From an uncultured Verrucomicrobiae bacterium (GTDB taxonomy: Bacteria > Verrucomicrobiota > Verrucomicrobiia > Limisphaerales > J093): a DNA stretch of 61,684 bases. The stretch lies in the NCBI GenBank assembly GCA_937946835.1, contig CALFAV010000037.1, forward strand, positions 1-61,684, in the 5' to 3' direction. The notes below the pieces were generated by a model, which was given only the letters and a program-made list of their open reading frames with translations, ran no database searches and was not told where the DNA came from. This document shows positions 36,089-44,850 of this stretch, piece after piece. Both the position numbers and the translations under genes were made by a program. How positions within the stretch are numbered: the first letter of the stretch is position 1; each line of letters begins with the position of its first letter.

Positions 36089-37326
36089 AGCTGCTGCGGT
36101 TCATGGCGTACTGGCTCGGCTCCCGCAGTTATCGGAGCGCCACCGACGAATATCGCCGCACCCGGACCCAACTGCGCCGCCAACGTGACCGCATTTCCCC
36201 GGAAGCCGCCCGGGCCATCCGGGAGGGCCTGGCGCAGCTCAAAGCGCACCTCCTGGCCGCGGCACCTCCCGATCAGGTCCGCGCCGCGCGCGACCAGCTT
36301 CACGCCCTCGCCTACGCCTGCCTCGAGGACCCGCGTCGTCACCGCCTCAAGGACGCGGCCGAAATGGCCTTCAGCGCCCTGGTGGCGGTGCTGGCGTTGC
36401 GCATCTTTTTTGCCACGCCCATGCAGGTACCCACCGCCTCAATGCAGCCCACCCTTTACGGGGTGACCCTCGAGAATCTTTTGGGCCGGCCGGACGGAGA
36501 AATTCCCGGGGGATGGCAGCGTTGGGTGGACCGCCTGGTATGGGGGCGCACCTACTATCACCTGCGGGCCGCCACGCCGGGGCGGTTGCGCGCCGCCGAG
36601 CCGCCGCAACCGGTCACCACCGGGTGGGGGAATCTGCTCCGGCTGCGCCGGCAACGCTTCCAAGTTGGTGAAACCTGGTACACCATCACCTTGCCGCGCG
36701 TCGAGCTGCCCCCCGTGGAAGGCCTGCCTGCGGAGTGGCTTTTCCTCTACCACGCGGGCATCCAGCCGGAGCACGATTACCAAGCCGGCGAGGACCTCAT
36801 CAAACTGGCCATCACGACCGGCGATCACCTGTTGATTGACCGGCTGACCGTGAATTTTCGGCGTCCCCGGCGCGGGGAAATCGTGGTTTTCCGAGCGTCG
36901 GACATCCCCCGGTTGCGGGAGAACGCCTTTTACCTGAAACGCCTGGTCGCCTTCGGGGGCGAAACCGTGCAGATCGGCGACGACCGCCACGTCCGCGTCA
37001 ACGGCCGGCGCCTGGACGCGCAAACCCCGCGCTTCGAGGCCATTTACAGCTTCCGCGGCCCGCCCCGGGACGGCGAGTACTCCGGCCACATCCACGACGG
37101 GCACGCGCGGCGGCTGCGCCTCAAGCCCGGGACCCTGGCCCCGGAGTTTCCCGATGCGCGCACCGTGCACACCGTGGCGCCGCAATGTGTGTTTGTCCTG
37201 GGGGACAACACGGTCAGCAGCTACGACAGCCGCAAGTTCGGTGACCTGCCCCAAGCGGCCATCGTGGGCCGGTTGTTCGCGGTGTACTGGCCGGTCAGCC
37301 CGCGCTTTGGCTTTGCGGTGCGCTGA
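36085..37326 (+). CDS. Signal peptidase I paralogue (second of two)
   Basis: A 413-residue protein with the same layout as the upstream gene: N-terminal helical region, membrane helix A-F-S-A-L-V-A-V-L-A-L-R-I-F-F, catalytic box V-P-T-A-S-M-Q-P-T-L-Y-G, long insert, D-R-L-T-V-N-F-R-R-P-R-R-G-E, lysine box Y-L-K-R-L-V-A-F-G-G, and G-D-N-T-V-S-S-Y-D-S. GTG 36085 overlaps the upstream stop. ATG 36103 is an alternative. The pair are diverged tandem duplicates. Confidence 0.85.
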   Translation: MKLLRFMAYWLGSRSYRSATDEYRRTRTQLRRQRDRISPEAARAIREGLAQLKAHLLAAAPPDQVRAARDQLHALAYACLEDPRRHRLKDAAEMAFSALVAVLALRIFFATPMQVPTASMQPTLYGVTLENLLGRPDGEIPGGWQRWVDRLVWGRTYYHLRAATPGRLRAAEPPQPVTTGWGNLLRLRRQRFQVGETWYTITLPRVELPPVEGLPAEWLFLYHAGIQPEHDYQAGEDLIKLAITTGDHLLIDRLTVNFRRPRRGEIVVFRASDIPRLRENAFYLKRLVAFGGETVQIGDDRHVRVNGRRLDAQTPRFEAIYSFRGPPRDGEYSGHIHDGHARRLRLKPGTLAPEFPDARTVHTVAPQCVFVLGDNTVSSYDSRKFGDLPQAAIVGRLFAVYWPVSPRFGFAVR

Positions 37327-37420
37327 ACCGGCGAACCGGTTCCGGGAACTCTCCCACGCTCCCGGACGGGACCGGAGCTTTACGCTGGCCCGCCCCTGCT
37401 ACCTTGCCTACGCTCGGCGC

Positions 37421-38944
37421 ATGGCAAGCACCGTCCCCAACCCGCGGCCGCCACTGCGCGTGCTGCTTGTGGAGGACAGGGAATTCGACGCCCGCCTGGT
37501 GGTCGGCCTGCTGGCCAGCGGCGGCTACCAGGTCACCAGCCGCCGGGTTGAGGACGCGGCCGCCTTGCAGGCCGCCCTGGCGCGGGAGACCTGGGACCTG
37601 GTCGTCGCCGACCATCAATTGCCCGGCCTGGACGCCGCCACTGCGCTGCGCCTGGTGCAGAGTTCGGGTCAGGATGTCCCCTTCATCGTGGTGTCGGGAG
37701 GTATCGGCGAAGAGACGGCCGTGGCGCTGATGAAGGCCGGCGCCCACGACTTTCTCGTGAAGGGGCAGTTGAACCGGCTGGTGCCCGTGGTGGAACGCGA
37801 GTTGCGGGAGGCGCGCAATCGCGCCGAACGCCGCGCGGGCGAGCTGCGGCTGCGGCGGCTCTGGGAAAGCTCCCCCGACGCCATTCTCATGATGGATGAC
37901 CGGGGCTGTGTGGCTTTTGTCAACCCCGCCGCCGAAGTGTTGTTTGGCCGCCCCGCCGCGGAGTTGCTGGGGCGCCCCTTCGAAACCCTGGCCGCACCCG
38001 CCGAGACCGGCCCGCCGGCCTCCCCCGGGGATGCCGCCCCGGCAGGACCCCGCCTTCTGGAAATGGTGGGGCGGCGCGGAAACGACCAGGAGGTCATCAT
38101 GGAAGTGGCCTTCAGTGACATCGAGATGCAAGGGCGGCATTACCACGTGGCTTTTGTGCGGGACATCACGGCGCGCCGCGCAGCCGAACGGGCCTTGCGC
38201 AGCGCCGAGCAGGAATTCGGCCTGGCCCGGGACATCCAGCAAAGGCTGTTCCCCCGGCGAGCCCCCGTGGTACCCGGCTTCGACATCGCCGGCCGGACCT
38301 ATCCGGCGGTTCAAACCGGCGGGGATTACTACGACTTTTTGCCCATGCCCGAGGGTGATTGGGGGCTGGTGGTGAGCGACGTCAGCGGCCACGGGATGGG
38401 GCCGGCCCTGATCATGGCGGAAACGCGCGCCTACCTTCGCATCGCCGCCCACAACCGCCGCGACGCGGGTCTGGTGCTGACCCGGGCCAATTCCGTGCTG
38501 GCTGAAGACCTTGAGGACGGTACCCAGTTCGTGACTTCCCTGTTGGTCCGTCTCACCCCCCGCAGTCCCGACGGACCCGCCCTGGCGTTTGCCAACGCCG
38601 GGCATACCGCGGGCTACGTGCTCGCCGCGGACGGCACGGTGCGACTGGAGCTGGCCCGCCAGGGACCGCCGCTGGGGGTACTACCGGACACGGAGTACGC
38701 GGAAAGCCCGCCCTTCTCGCTGGCGCGCGGGGACGTGCTCTTGCTGCTCACGGACGGGATCGAAGAAACCGAATCCGCCTCGGGGGCCATTTTCGGAACC
38801 GAACGCCTGTTGAACGTGGTCCGGACTTACCGGGCTCTGCCCGCGGCGGAGCTGCTCACCGCCATCTGGCAAGCCGCTCGCGATTTCAGCCAGGGCCAGC
38901 CCCAAAAGGACGATTGGACCGCCATCGTGGCCAAGGTGACCTGA
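37421..38944 (+). CDS. Response regulator with PAS and SpoIIE-type PP2C phosphatase
   Basis: A 507-residue signalling protein. A receiver domain (about 11-130: L-V-E-D, V-V-A-D-H-Q-L-P, V-S-G-G, V-K-G) is followed by a PAS domain (about 145-255: S-S-P-D-A-I-L-M-M-D-D-R-G). The PP2C/RsbU-type phosphatase domain (about 285-507) has T-G-G-D-Y-Y-D-F, V-S-D-V-S-G-H-G and L-L-T-D-G-I-E-E. Such RsbU-like proteins dephosphorylate anti-sigma antagonists. No anti-sigma factor is adjacent. ATG 37421. Confidence 0.88.
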   Translation: MASTVPNPRPPLRVLLVEDREFDARLVVGLLASGGYQVTSRRVEDAAALQAALARETWDLVVADHQLPGLDAATALRLVQSSGQDVPFIVVSGGIGEETAVALMKAGAHDFLVKGQLNRLVPVVERELREARNRAERRAGELRLRRLWESSPDAILMMDDRGCVAFVNPAAEVLFGRPAAELLGRPFETLAAPAETGPPASPGDAAPAGPRLLEMVGRRGNDQEVIMEVAFSDIEMQGRHYHVAFVRDITARRAAERALRSAEQEFGLARDIQQRLFPRRAPVVPGFDIAGRTYPAVQTGGDYYDFLPMPEGDWGLVVSDVSGHGMGPALIMAETRAYLRIAAHNRRDAGLVLTRANSVLAEDLEDGTQFVTSLLVRLTPRSPDGPALAFANAGHTAGYVLAADGTVRLELARQGPPLGVLPDTEYAESPPFSLARGDVLLLLTDGIEETESASGAIFGTERLLNVVRTYRALPAAELLTAIWQAARDFSQGQPQKDDWTAIVAKVT

Positions 38945-39030
38945 TTGCACCGCCCTGGTTTTGTGCCGCGCGCTGACCGGACGGCCACGCGCCGAGCCGG
39001 GACACATGCAGGGCAGGGGAGAGAAAACCG

Positions 39031-40011
39031 CTACCAAGCGCGGACAATTTTGCCGTCGGGACCGCAGAGGTTGGCTTCCGCCTCCAAAAACACGATCCAC
39101 TCCGGCCGCAACCCGAGCCGGTTGTCCGAGCGGATCGCCTCGCCCAGATCGTGCACAGGGGCTTTGGCCCCGTCGGCCAGAAATTTGCGCGCGTCCACAA
39201 ATTTGTCCCGCTTGGAGGGGACCGGCTCGAGCAGGTACTCCCGAAGCGTGGCCGCCCGGGTCGTGCCCCGCGTTCGTTCGTCCCACCACATGTACTGGCG
39301 CCGAAACAGCTTCGGCAAAATGAGCGGCCCGGCATCCGCCTGCGGTACACTCCCGGGCTTTCGGTAGGTCAGAGCGCGGTCCAATTCCTTCAGCGTCGTG
39401 GTGTACCCGCCCCGCTTCCAGACCCCGGTCCGGGCCGCTCGGGCGCGCTCCGTCAGCTCCGTGAGCTGCCGGATTTCCTCATTGGTCATGGAGTTGTAAA
39501 AGCTCGGCAAGGCCCAGCCCTGCTCGACCAACCACTGGTTCAGATTGAGGGCATGGCCATCGTGCGTGATGAGCACATCGCCAATGAACCGGGCATACAT
39601 GTCAAACACATCATTTGGCTCGGCCACCCGCGTTTCCAAACGACACTCCAAAAGGTCCCGACCGAAACTGCGCCGAAGATGCTCGGCCATTGCCCGCGTG
39701 GCCGATTCGGCATAAGCCTGTCGCAGTTCCGGCAACCGGCTGGCGGGCCGATAATGCAGTTCCGGCGCGTCCACGCCCTGCAGACGAACCCGGAGCACGC
39801 CGCCCTTGCCGATGACCGGCTCCTTCCGGCCTTTGACCCGCACGTAAGCTCCGACAAAAGCATCGGTGGCCCTGGGTTTGCCCGTGCCGTCAGCGGCGAA
39901 GGCAAATGGCCTGGCGCCCCTCAACTTTACATGCAGCGTATCCGCATCTGAGGAGCCGGTGGGCCACAACTGGCGAACATCAAGTAATCCGTTGACGCGG
40001 AGCAGTCCCAT
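39031..40011 (-). CDS. Staphylococcal nuclease-like (SNase) domain protein
   Basis: A 326-residue protein with V-R-L-Q-G-V-D-A-P-E-L, the calcium/active-site strand of SNase domains, and N-Q-W-L-V-E-Q-G-W-A near 158-168. D-A-D-T-L-H-V precedes. The C-terminal 120 residues are unassigned. No signal peptide is visible. The gene and its upstream region look less GC-rich than their neighbours, which may indicate acquisition. It could be a nuclease or a degenerate SNase fold. Confidence 0.7.
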   Translation of the reverse strand: MGLLRVNGLLDVRQLWPTGSSDADTLHVKLRGARPFAFAADGTGKPRATDAFVGAYVRVKGRKEPVIGKGGVLRVRLQGVDAPELHYRPASRLPELRQAYAESATRAMAEHLRRSFGRDLLECRLETRVAEPNDVFDMYARFIGDVLITHDGHALNLNQWLVEQGWALPSFYNSMTNEEIRQLTELTERARAARTGVWKRGGYTTTLKELDRALTYRKPGSVPQADAGPLILPKLFRRQYMWWDERTRGTTRAATLREYLLEPVPSKRDKFVDARKFLADGAKAPVHDLGEAIRSDNRLGLRPEWIVFLEAEANLCGPDGKIVRAW

Positions 40012-40332
40012 AATTCGATGGTGGGGAAAACCAAGGCTCGACCTGCTCCGAGGGGCAGGGAGGCTTGGAGAGGTCTGGATTCAACACGGCGAAGGTAATG
40101 ACAAATGCCGTACACGCCAAGTGGCAGGACGAGAAAAACCGCGGATGAATTGAATATAACAAAACTTGTGCGAATATCTTGGTCGCAGGCACGTACCAAT
40201 TGGCCAGGGATGCTCCTTCGATTTCGGCACCAATACCTCGAGCCTTTCTTCCCAAGTGGCGCAGCCAAGGGCTTCACCTCGCCGGCCGGTTTTGCTTGGT
40301 CGGTTTCTCGGCTCACCGCTAGCTTGGTGCCG
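40012..40332. other. Divergent intergenic region, relatively AT-rich
   Basis: This stretch separates the divergent nuclease and protease genes. It contains the most AT-rich patch of the area (40146-40180). A weak sigma-70-like arrangement is possible on the plus strand: TTGAAT at 40150, 17 bases, AATATC at 40173. Otherwise nothing recognisable is present. An open frame runs through it into the protease gene but its residues do not look like that family. Confidence 0.4.
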
Positions 40333-41055
40333 ATGCAGTGGCAAAAATCCTGGTCGGTCGAGTCGTTTCTGCGCCTGGTGTTGCGGCTCTTTTTGCTAAT
40401 CGGAGCCGCTGGTCTGATCTCGGTGGCCGCGGAGCAACTTTGGCCGGCGGGCGATGCGGGGACGCGGCGTTTTTGGGCTTCGGCGGTCTCCGGGGTTGTG
40501 GTGCAGGTGGGCGGCCTGGTGTTGATCGCCCGGTTTTTGCGGGAGAACGAGCTGAGCTGGCAAGCCGCCTTCGGGCTGCGCCGGACCGGGTTGGCCCGGC
40601 AATTGGCCCTGGGCTGCGTCACGGCTGTTTTGGTTTTTGGTTTATCCCTGGGTTTGATGCTGCTGAGCCAGTGGTTGATGCGGTTGGTACATCTGACACC
40701 GCATCCGCAGACCGCCATCGAAACCCTGCAAAGTTCGCCGGATCCGGCCCGACGTTGGGTGGTGGCCCTGACGGCGATTCTGTTGGCTCCGGTGTTTGAG
40801 GAGGTGGTTTTTCGGGGGCTGTTGCTGGTCGCCCTGCGACAGGCGGGCTACCCTCGGCTGGCGTTCTGGGGTACGGCGGTGTTCTTTGCCGCCACGCATT
40901 TGAACCTGATGACCTTCCTGCCGCTGGTCTGCTTTGCCGTGGTGCTGAATGTGTTGTACTTGCGCACCGGCAGTCTGATCGGCCCGATCACGGCCCACGC
41001 GCTTTTCAACGGGACCAATTTCTTCTGGGTGGTCCTGGGTGGGGCCGGCTCCTGA
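40333..41055 (+). CDS. CPBP-family intramembrane metalloprotease (Rce1/Abi-like)
   Basis: A 240-residue membrane protein with about six helices. The CPBP motifs are present: F-E-E-V-V-F-R-G (glutamates), F-F-A-A-T-H-L-N and A-H-A-L-F-N (histidines). Members cleave prenylated or other membrane proteins, or protect against bacteriocins. ATG 40333 is chosen because the family starts near the first helix. It lies 11 bases before thiL and heads the thiL-tsaE-tsaB group. Confidence 0.82.
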   Translation: MQWQKSWSVESFLRLVLRLFLLIGAAGLISVAAEQLWPAGDAGTRRFWASAVSGVVVQVGGLVLIARFLRENELSWQAAFGLRRTGLARQLALGCVTAVLVFGLSLGLMLLSQWLMRLVHLTPHPQTAIETLQSSPDPARRWVVALTAILLAPVFEEVVFRGLLLVALRQAGYPRLAFWGTAVFFAATHLNLMTFLPLVCFAVVLNVLYLRTGSLIGPITAHALFNGTNFFWVVLGGAGS

Positions 41056-41066
41056 GCGGGGGCGTC

Positions 41067-42005
41067 ATGAATGAATTCGAGCTGATTGCGCGCGTTACAG
41101 CCGGCTTGCCCCGCAACCACACGGTGATCATCGGGGCCGGTGATGATTGCGCTGTGCTGGACGCCGGCCTGCCCGACTGCTGGTTACTGCTGAAAACAGA
41201 CGCGGTGGTGGAAGGGGTGCATTTTGACACCACCGCCCGGCCCGAGCAGGTCGGCCACAAGGCCTTGGCTCGGCCCCTGAGCGACATTGCTGCCATGGCC
41301 GGGGAGCCCACCAGCGCGCTGGTAACCCTGGCCCTGCCGCGCCAATTCGACCCTGCCTACGTCGAAGCGGTGTACGCGGGGCTCAACGCCCTGGCGCGGC
41401 GGCACAACGTGGCGGTGGTCGGCGGGGAAACCACCACCAATCCAGACCGCCTGCTGCTGGCCGTCACGGTTCTGGGTCGGGTCGGCCGAAACCGCGCGGT
41501 CCTGAGGGCCGGCGCGCGGCCGGGCGACGCACTGTTTGTCACCGGCGAGTTGGGCGGTTCGCGGCTCGGACATCATCTGGACTTCGAGCCGCGACTGGCC
41601 GAAGCCCGCTGGCTGAGGGCCACTTTCGAGGTGCACGCGATGATTGACCTCAGCGACGGCCTGGCCGGGGATCTGCGGCACCTGCTGACCGCCGGCGGGG
41701 TGGGCGCCGAACTGCGTGCCGAAAGCATCCCCCTCAGTCGCGCGGCCCGGCAACTGGCCCGGTCCGGCCACGCGGGCGGCTCGGCGCTGACCGCGGCGCT
41801 GACCGACGGCGAAGATTATGAGTTGCTGTTCGCCGTCCCGGCCAACCAGGCCGTGGCCCTGCGCGACGCTTGGCCCACGCAATTCCCCGGCGTGCGCCTG
41901 ACCTGCATCGGCAAAATCACTGCCGAGCCCGGCCTCCGGCTGCGCGACCGGCGCGGGCTGCATTCCCTGTCCCTGCATGGTTACACTCATTTCGCGGAGT
42001 CCTGA
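41067..42005 (+). CDS. thiL: Thiamine-monophosphate kinase
   Basis: A 312-residue enzyme that phosphorylates thiamine phosphate to thiamine pyrophosphate. PurM-like motifs: I-G-A-G-D-D-C-A-V, K-T-D-A-V-V-E-G-V-H-F, L-S-D-I-A-A-M-A-G, V-V-G-G-E-T-T, D-L-S-D-G-L-A-G-D and D-G-E-D-Y-E-L-L. Complete. It overlaps tsaE by 29 bases, so translation is linked. Confidence 0.95.
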   Translation: MNEFELIARVTAGLPRNHTVIIGAGDDCAVLDAGLPDCWLLLKTDAVVEGVHFDTTARPEQVGHKALARPLSDIAAMAGEPTSALVTLALPRQFDPAYVEAVYAGLNALARRHNVAVVGGETTTNPDRLLLAVTVLGRVGRNRAVLRAGARPGDALFVTGELGGSRLGHHLDFEPRLAEARWLRATFEVHAMIDLSDGLAGDLRHLLTAGGVGAELRAESIPLSRAARQLARSGHAGGSALTAALTDGEDYELLFAVPANQAVALRDAWPTQFPGVRLTCIGKITAEPGLRLRDRRGLHSLSLHGYTHFAES

Positions 42006-42417
42006 CGAGACCCTTGCGCTGGGGCGCCGGTGGGCCGAAACGGCGCGGCCCGGCTGGGTGATTGGGTTGTGCGGGGACCTGGGCAGTGGCAAGACGCAAC
42101 TGGTCAAGGGCCTGGCGCAAGGGTTGGGGTGCCCCGCGCGTGTGCACTCGCCTTCGTTCGCGCTGGTCCACGAATACGCCGGGGGCCGGCTGCCCTTGGC
42201 GCATCTCGACCTGTACCGCTTGAGCGGAGCCGCGGCCCTGCGCAGCGCCGGACTGGAGGATTACCTCCTGGCGCCCGCCGGCGTCGTGGTGGTGGAGTGG
42301 TTCGACCGCTGGCTGCAGGCGCAAATGCCCCTGGGCACCGGACCGCTGCGGCGCGTCCACTTGGAAGTGCTTTCGGACACCGAACGACGCATCAGCTATG
42401 TGGATCTTGGCGCTTGA
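41977..42417 (+). CDS. tsaE: tRNA threonylcarbamoyladenosine synthesis ATPase TsaE
   Basis: A 146-residue P-loop protein required with TsaB and TsaD for t6A at position 37 of tRNA. Walker A G-D-L-G-S-G-K-T, S-P-S-F-A-L-V-H-E-Y and H-L-D-L-Y-R-L fit the family. It overlaps thiL (29 bases) and tsaB (20 bases). Confidence 0.93.
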   Translation: MVTLISRSPDETLALGRRWAETARPGWVIGLCGDLGSGKTQLVKGLAQGLGCPARVHSPSFALVHEYAGGRLPLAHLDLYRLSGAAALRSAGLEDYLLAPAGVVVVEWFDRWLQAQMPLGTGPLRRVHLEVLSDTERRISYVDLGA

Positions 42418-43075
42418 GTTTTCCTCCCGCGTGCGGACCGCGGCGGTGTGGGACTCGGACGACACCACCGGAACCCCTCCGGCCGTGGCGAGCGAATCGG
42501 CCGCCCGCGCCACGCCGGTCTTTTCGTTAATCGAGACGGCGCTTCGTCAGGCCGGAACCGACCGCGCCGCCATCCGGCGGATCGGCGTCGGTCTTGGCCC
42601 CGGCAGTGCGATGGGCATCCGGGCGGCCATTGCCGTGGCCCAAGGTTGGCACCTCGCCCGGGGCGTCTCCGTGGTGGGCGCCAACAGCCTGGAGGTGCTC
42701 GCCGCCGGCTTGCAGGCGGGCGGACTGCGCGGGCGGGTGCACCTGGTCACTGACGCCCAGCGCGGCGAGTGGCATCTGGCCGGATACGGACTGGAGCCGG
42801 CCGGAGTGCGCCCGGCCACGACCATGCGGTTGGTTCCCCGCGACACGGTGCTCGCCCTGTTGCACGCCGGGGAGCCGGTGCTGGGGCCGGATGTGGCCGA
42901 AGTGTTGCCCGGGGCGCGGGATGCCTTTCCCGATGCGGCCACCCTGGCCCGGCTGGCGGCACGGATGGAACCCGTCGCAGCACCGGAACTCTTGGAGCCG
43001 GTTCACCTGCGCGCCCCCGCCTTCGCGAAGGCGACGCTCCCGGCGCCAACCGGCGACGCGCCGGGCCTCCGCTGA
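42398..43075 (+). CDS. tsaB: tRNA threonylcarbamoyladenosine synthesis protein TsaB
   Basis: A 225-residue ASKHA-fold partner of TsaD. It starts M-W-I-L-A-L-E-F-S-S and has G-V-G-L-G-P-G-S-A-M-G-I-R, matching the G-x-G-P-G-S-F-T-G-x-R motif with small changes, then D-A-Q-R-G-E-W. Stand-alone TsaB lacks a full active site and acts as a scaffold. TsaD is not in the window. Confidence 0.88.
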   Translation: MWILALEFSSRVRTAAVWDSDDTTGTPPAVASESAARATPVFSLIETALRQAGTDRAAIRRIGVGLGPGSAMGIRAAIAVAQGWHLARGVSVVGANSLEVLAAGLQAGGLRGRVHLVTDAQRGEWHLAGYGLEPAGVRPATTMRLVPRDTVLALLHAGEPVLGPDVAEVLPGARDAFPDAATLARLAARMEPVAAPELLEPVHLRAPAFAKATLPAPTGDAPGLR

Positions 43076-43179
43076 ATCCCGCCCTCCTCGCCCGTAGGCC
43101 GGCTGGGGCAGTGTCCCCTCCCCTGCCCTGCTTGCTTGGCGACTTTACAACCGTACGGGCCGGCGCCACTGTCCGTCAT

Positions 43180-44001
43180 GTGAAAGGGAAAATTCTCCTT
43201 GGAGTGGTGGTTTTGATCGGCCTGATGGTGATCGGTTTGGTGGGGGCGTTTTTTTACCTGGGACCGCTGGTCAAAAAAGGCGTGGAAACCGTGGGACCCA
43301 TGGTCACCCGGGTGGAGGTCAAGCTGGACAGCGCCCGGGTGGGCCTGCTCAGCGGCCACGGCGCCTTAAAGGGCTTGGTGGTGGGCAATCCGCCCGGCTA
43401 CCGCTCCGACGCTGCTTTCAAGCTCGGTGAGGTGAGCGTGACGGTTGAGCCCTGCTCGGTTTTCCGCGACAAAGTCCACCTCAAATCCGTGGCGATCCTG
43501 GCCCCGGAAATCACCCTGGAGGGCGGTCTGAAAGAAAACAACCTCTCTCAAATCATGGCCAACGTGCAGGCGTTCTCCGGCGGCGCGACCACCAACCAGG
43601 CCGACGCCACGCAGCGCAAAATCCAGCTCGACTCGCTGGTGATTCGCGGCGCCAAGGTGCGCGCCGACCTGAATGTGCCCGGCCTGCCCGCGTTGAATCT
43701 CACCCTGCCCGACATTGAACTGGCCAACCTGGGCCAGGGGCCGGAGGGCATCACCGCCGCCGAGCTGACCCGCCAGCTTCTCAGTGTCATCACCACCAAG
43801 ACCCTCGCGGCGGTGACGGAGAACGTCGCCCGCGCCGGCAAAGCCGTGCTGGAAGGGGCAACCGACGCCGCGGCTGATGCCGCCAAGGCCGCCGCGGGAA
43901 CGGCTTCCAAGGCGGTTACCGACACTGCCGGCAAGGCGGCCGGAGACGCCGCGAACAAGGCCCTCCAGGGCGTGGGTGACCTGTTCAAAAAGAAGAAGTA
44001 G
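43180..44001 (+). CDS. AsmA/DUF748-like membrane-anchored protein
   Basis: A 273-residue protein with one N-terminal membrane helix (about 5-27). Residues 45-200 carry the AsmA-like pattern (A-R-V-G-L-L-S-G-x-G-x-L-K-G-L-V-V-G-N-P, S-V-A-I-L-A-P-E-I-T) typical of envelope lipid-transport or assembly proteins. The tail (about 225-273) is an amphipathic run of A-A-K/A-A-D/A-G-K repeats ending in F-K-K-K-K. The start is GTG 43180. The preceding 104 bases contain a C-rich copy of the G-rich motif. Confidence 0.65.
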   Translation: MKGKILLGVVVLIGLMVIGLVGAFFYLGPLVKKGVETVGPMVTRVEVKLDSARVGLLSGHGALKGLVVGNPPGYRSDAAFKLGEVSVTVEPCSVFRDKVHLKSVAILAPEITLEGGLKENNLSQIMANVQAFSGGATTNQADATQRKIQLDSLVIRGAKVRADLNVPGLPALNLTLPDIELANLGQGPEGITAAELTRQLLSVITTKTLAAVTENVARAGKAVLEGATDAAADAAKAAAGTASKAVTDTAGKAAGDAANKALQGVGDLFKKKK

Positions 44002-44046
44002 TCCGGAGTTGTGGCGTTCACCCGGCCCCCTCCCCTGCCCCACCCC

Positions 44047-44772
44047 ATGCGCCTTTCCGTGGTGATCCCGGCTTACAACGAGGAGCGGCTGCTGGGCCGG
44101 TGCCTGGCGTCCGTGGCCGAGGCCGCGACGGAATTGACCCGCCGCGGCTGGGCACACGAGGTCATTGTCTGCGACAACAACTCCACCGACCGTACCGCCG
44201 CGGTGGCCCGGGCCGGCGGCGCGCGGGTGGTCTTCGAGCCGGTGAATCAAATTGCCCGCGCCCGCAACACCGGGGCCCGCGCCGCCACGGGAGATTGGCT
44301 GCTGTTCCTGGACGCGGATTGTGTGCCCGCCGCGGCGCTCTTTGCTGAGCTGGCGCAAGTCCTAAGCTCCGGCCGCGTGTTGGGGGGCGGCGCGCGGGTG
44401 GCCTTGGAAAACGCCCCCGCGGAGGGCCGTGCGTTGACCGCGCTGTGGAATCTGATCAGTCGGCTGACCGCCTGGGCGCCCGGGGGGTTCCTGTTTTGTG
44501 AAACGGCGGCTTTCCGCGCACTGGGCGGCTTCAACGAGGAACTGTACGTGTCCGAGGAAATTGACTTCAGCCGCCGCCTCAAGCACCTGGCCCGCGCGCA
44601 AGGGCGGCGGGTCGTCATTTTGCGCCGGCACCCGGTGCTTACCTCGGCGCGGAAGCTGCACCTGTACACCCCCGCCGAACTGCGGGCCTTTACCTGGCAA
44701 TTTGTGCGCCGCCCCCTGGCCGTGGCGCGTGACCGGGCCGCCTGTCCCCTCTGGTACGATGGCCGCCGGTGA
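44047..44772 (+). CDS. Family 2 glycosyltransferase
   Basis: A 241-residue GT-A enzyme: V-V-I-P-A-Y-N-E-E near the start, V-C-D-N-N-S-T-D, and L-F-L-D-A-D-C with the metal-binding DxD. G-G-F-N-E-E-L-Y-V-S-E-E-I-D-F-S-R-R is the acceptor-side motif. Probably cell-envelope sugar transfer; donor and acceptor are unknown. ATG 44047. It converges with the MarC gene. Confidence 0.88.
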   Translation: MRLSVVIPAYNEERLLGRCLASVAEAATELTRRGWAHEVIVCDNNSTDRTAAVARAGGARVVFEPVNQIARARNTGARAATGDWLLFLDADCVPAAALFAELAQVLSSGRVLGGGARVALENAPAEGRALTALWNLISRLTAWAPGGFLFCETAAFRALGGFNEELYVSEEIDFSRRLKHLARAQGRRVVILRRHPVLTSARKLHLYTPAELRAFTWQFVRRPLAVARDRAACPLWYDGRR

Positions 44773-44850
44773 CCTGCGGGCTGATTGCGTCCCCGGCCAC
44801 TCCCGCGCACCTCGGAAAACCGCCCATTCCCTCACACCCCGGCCGGTTGC

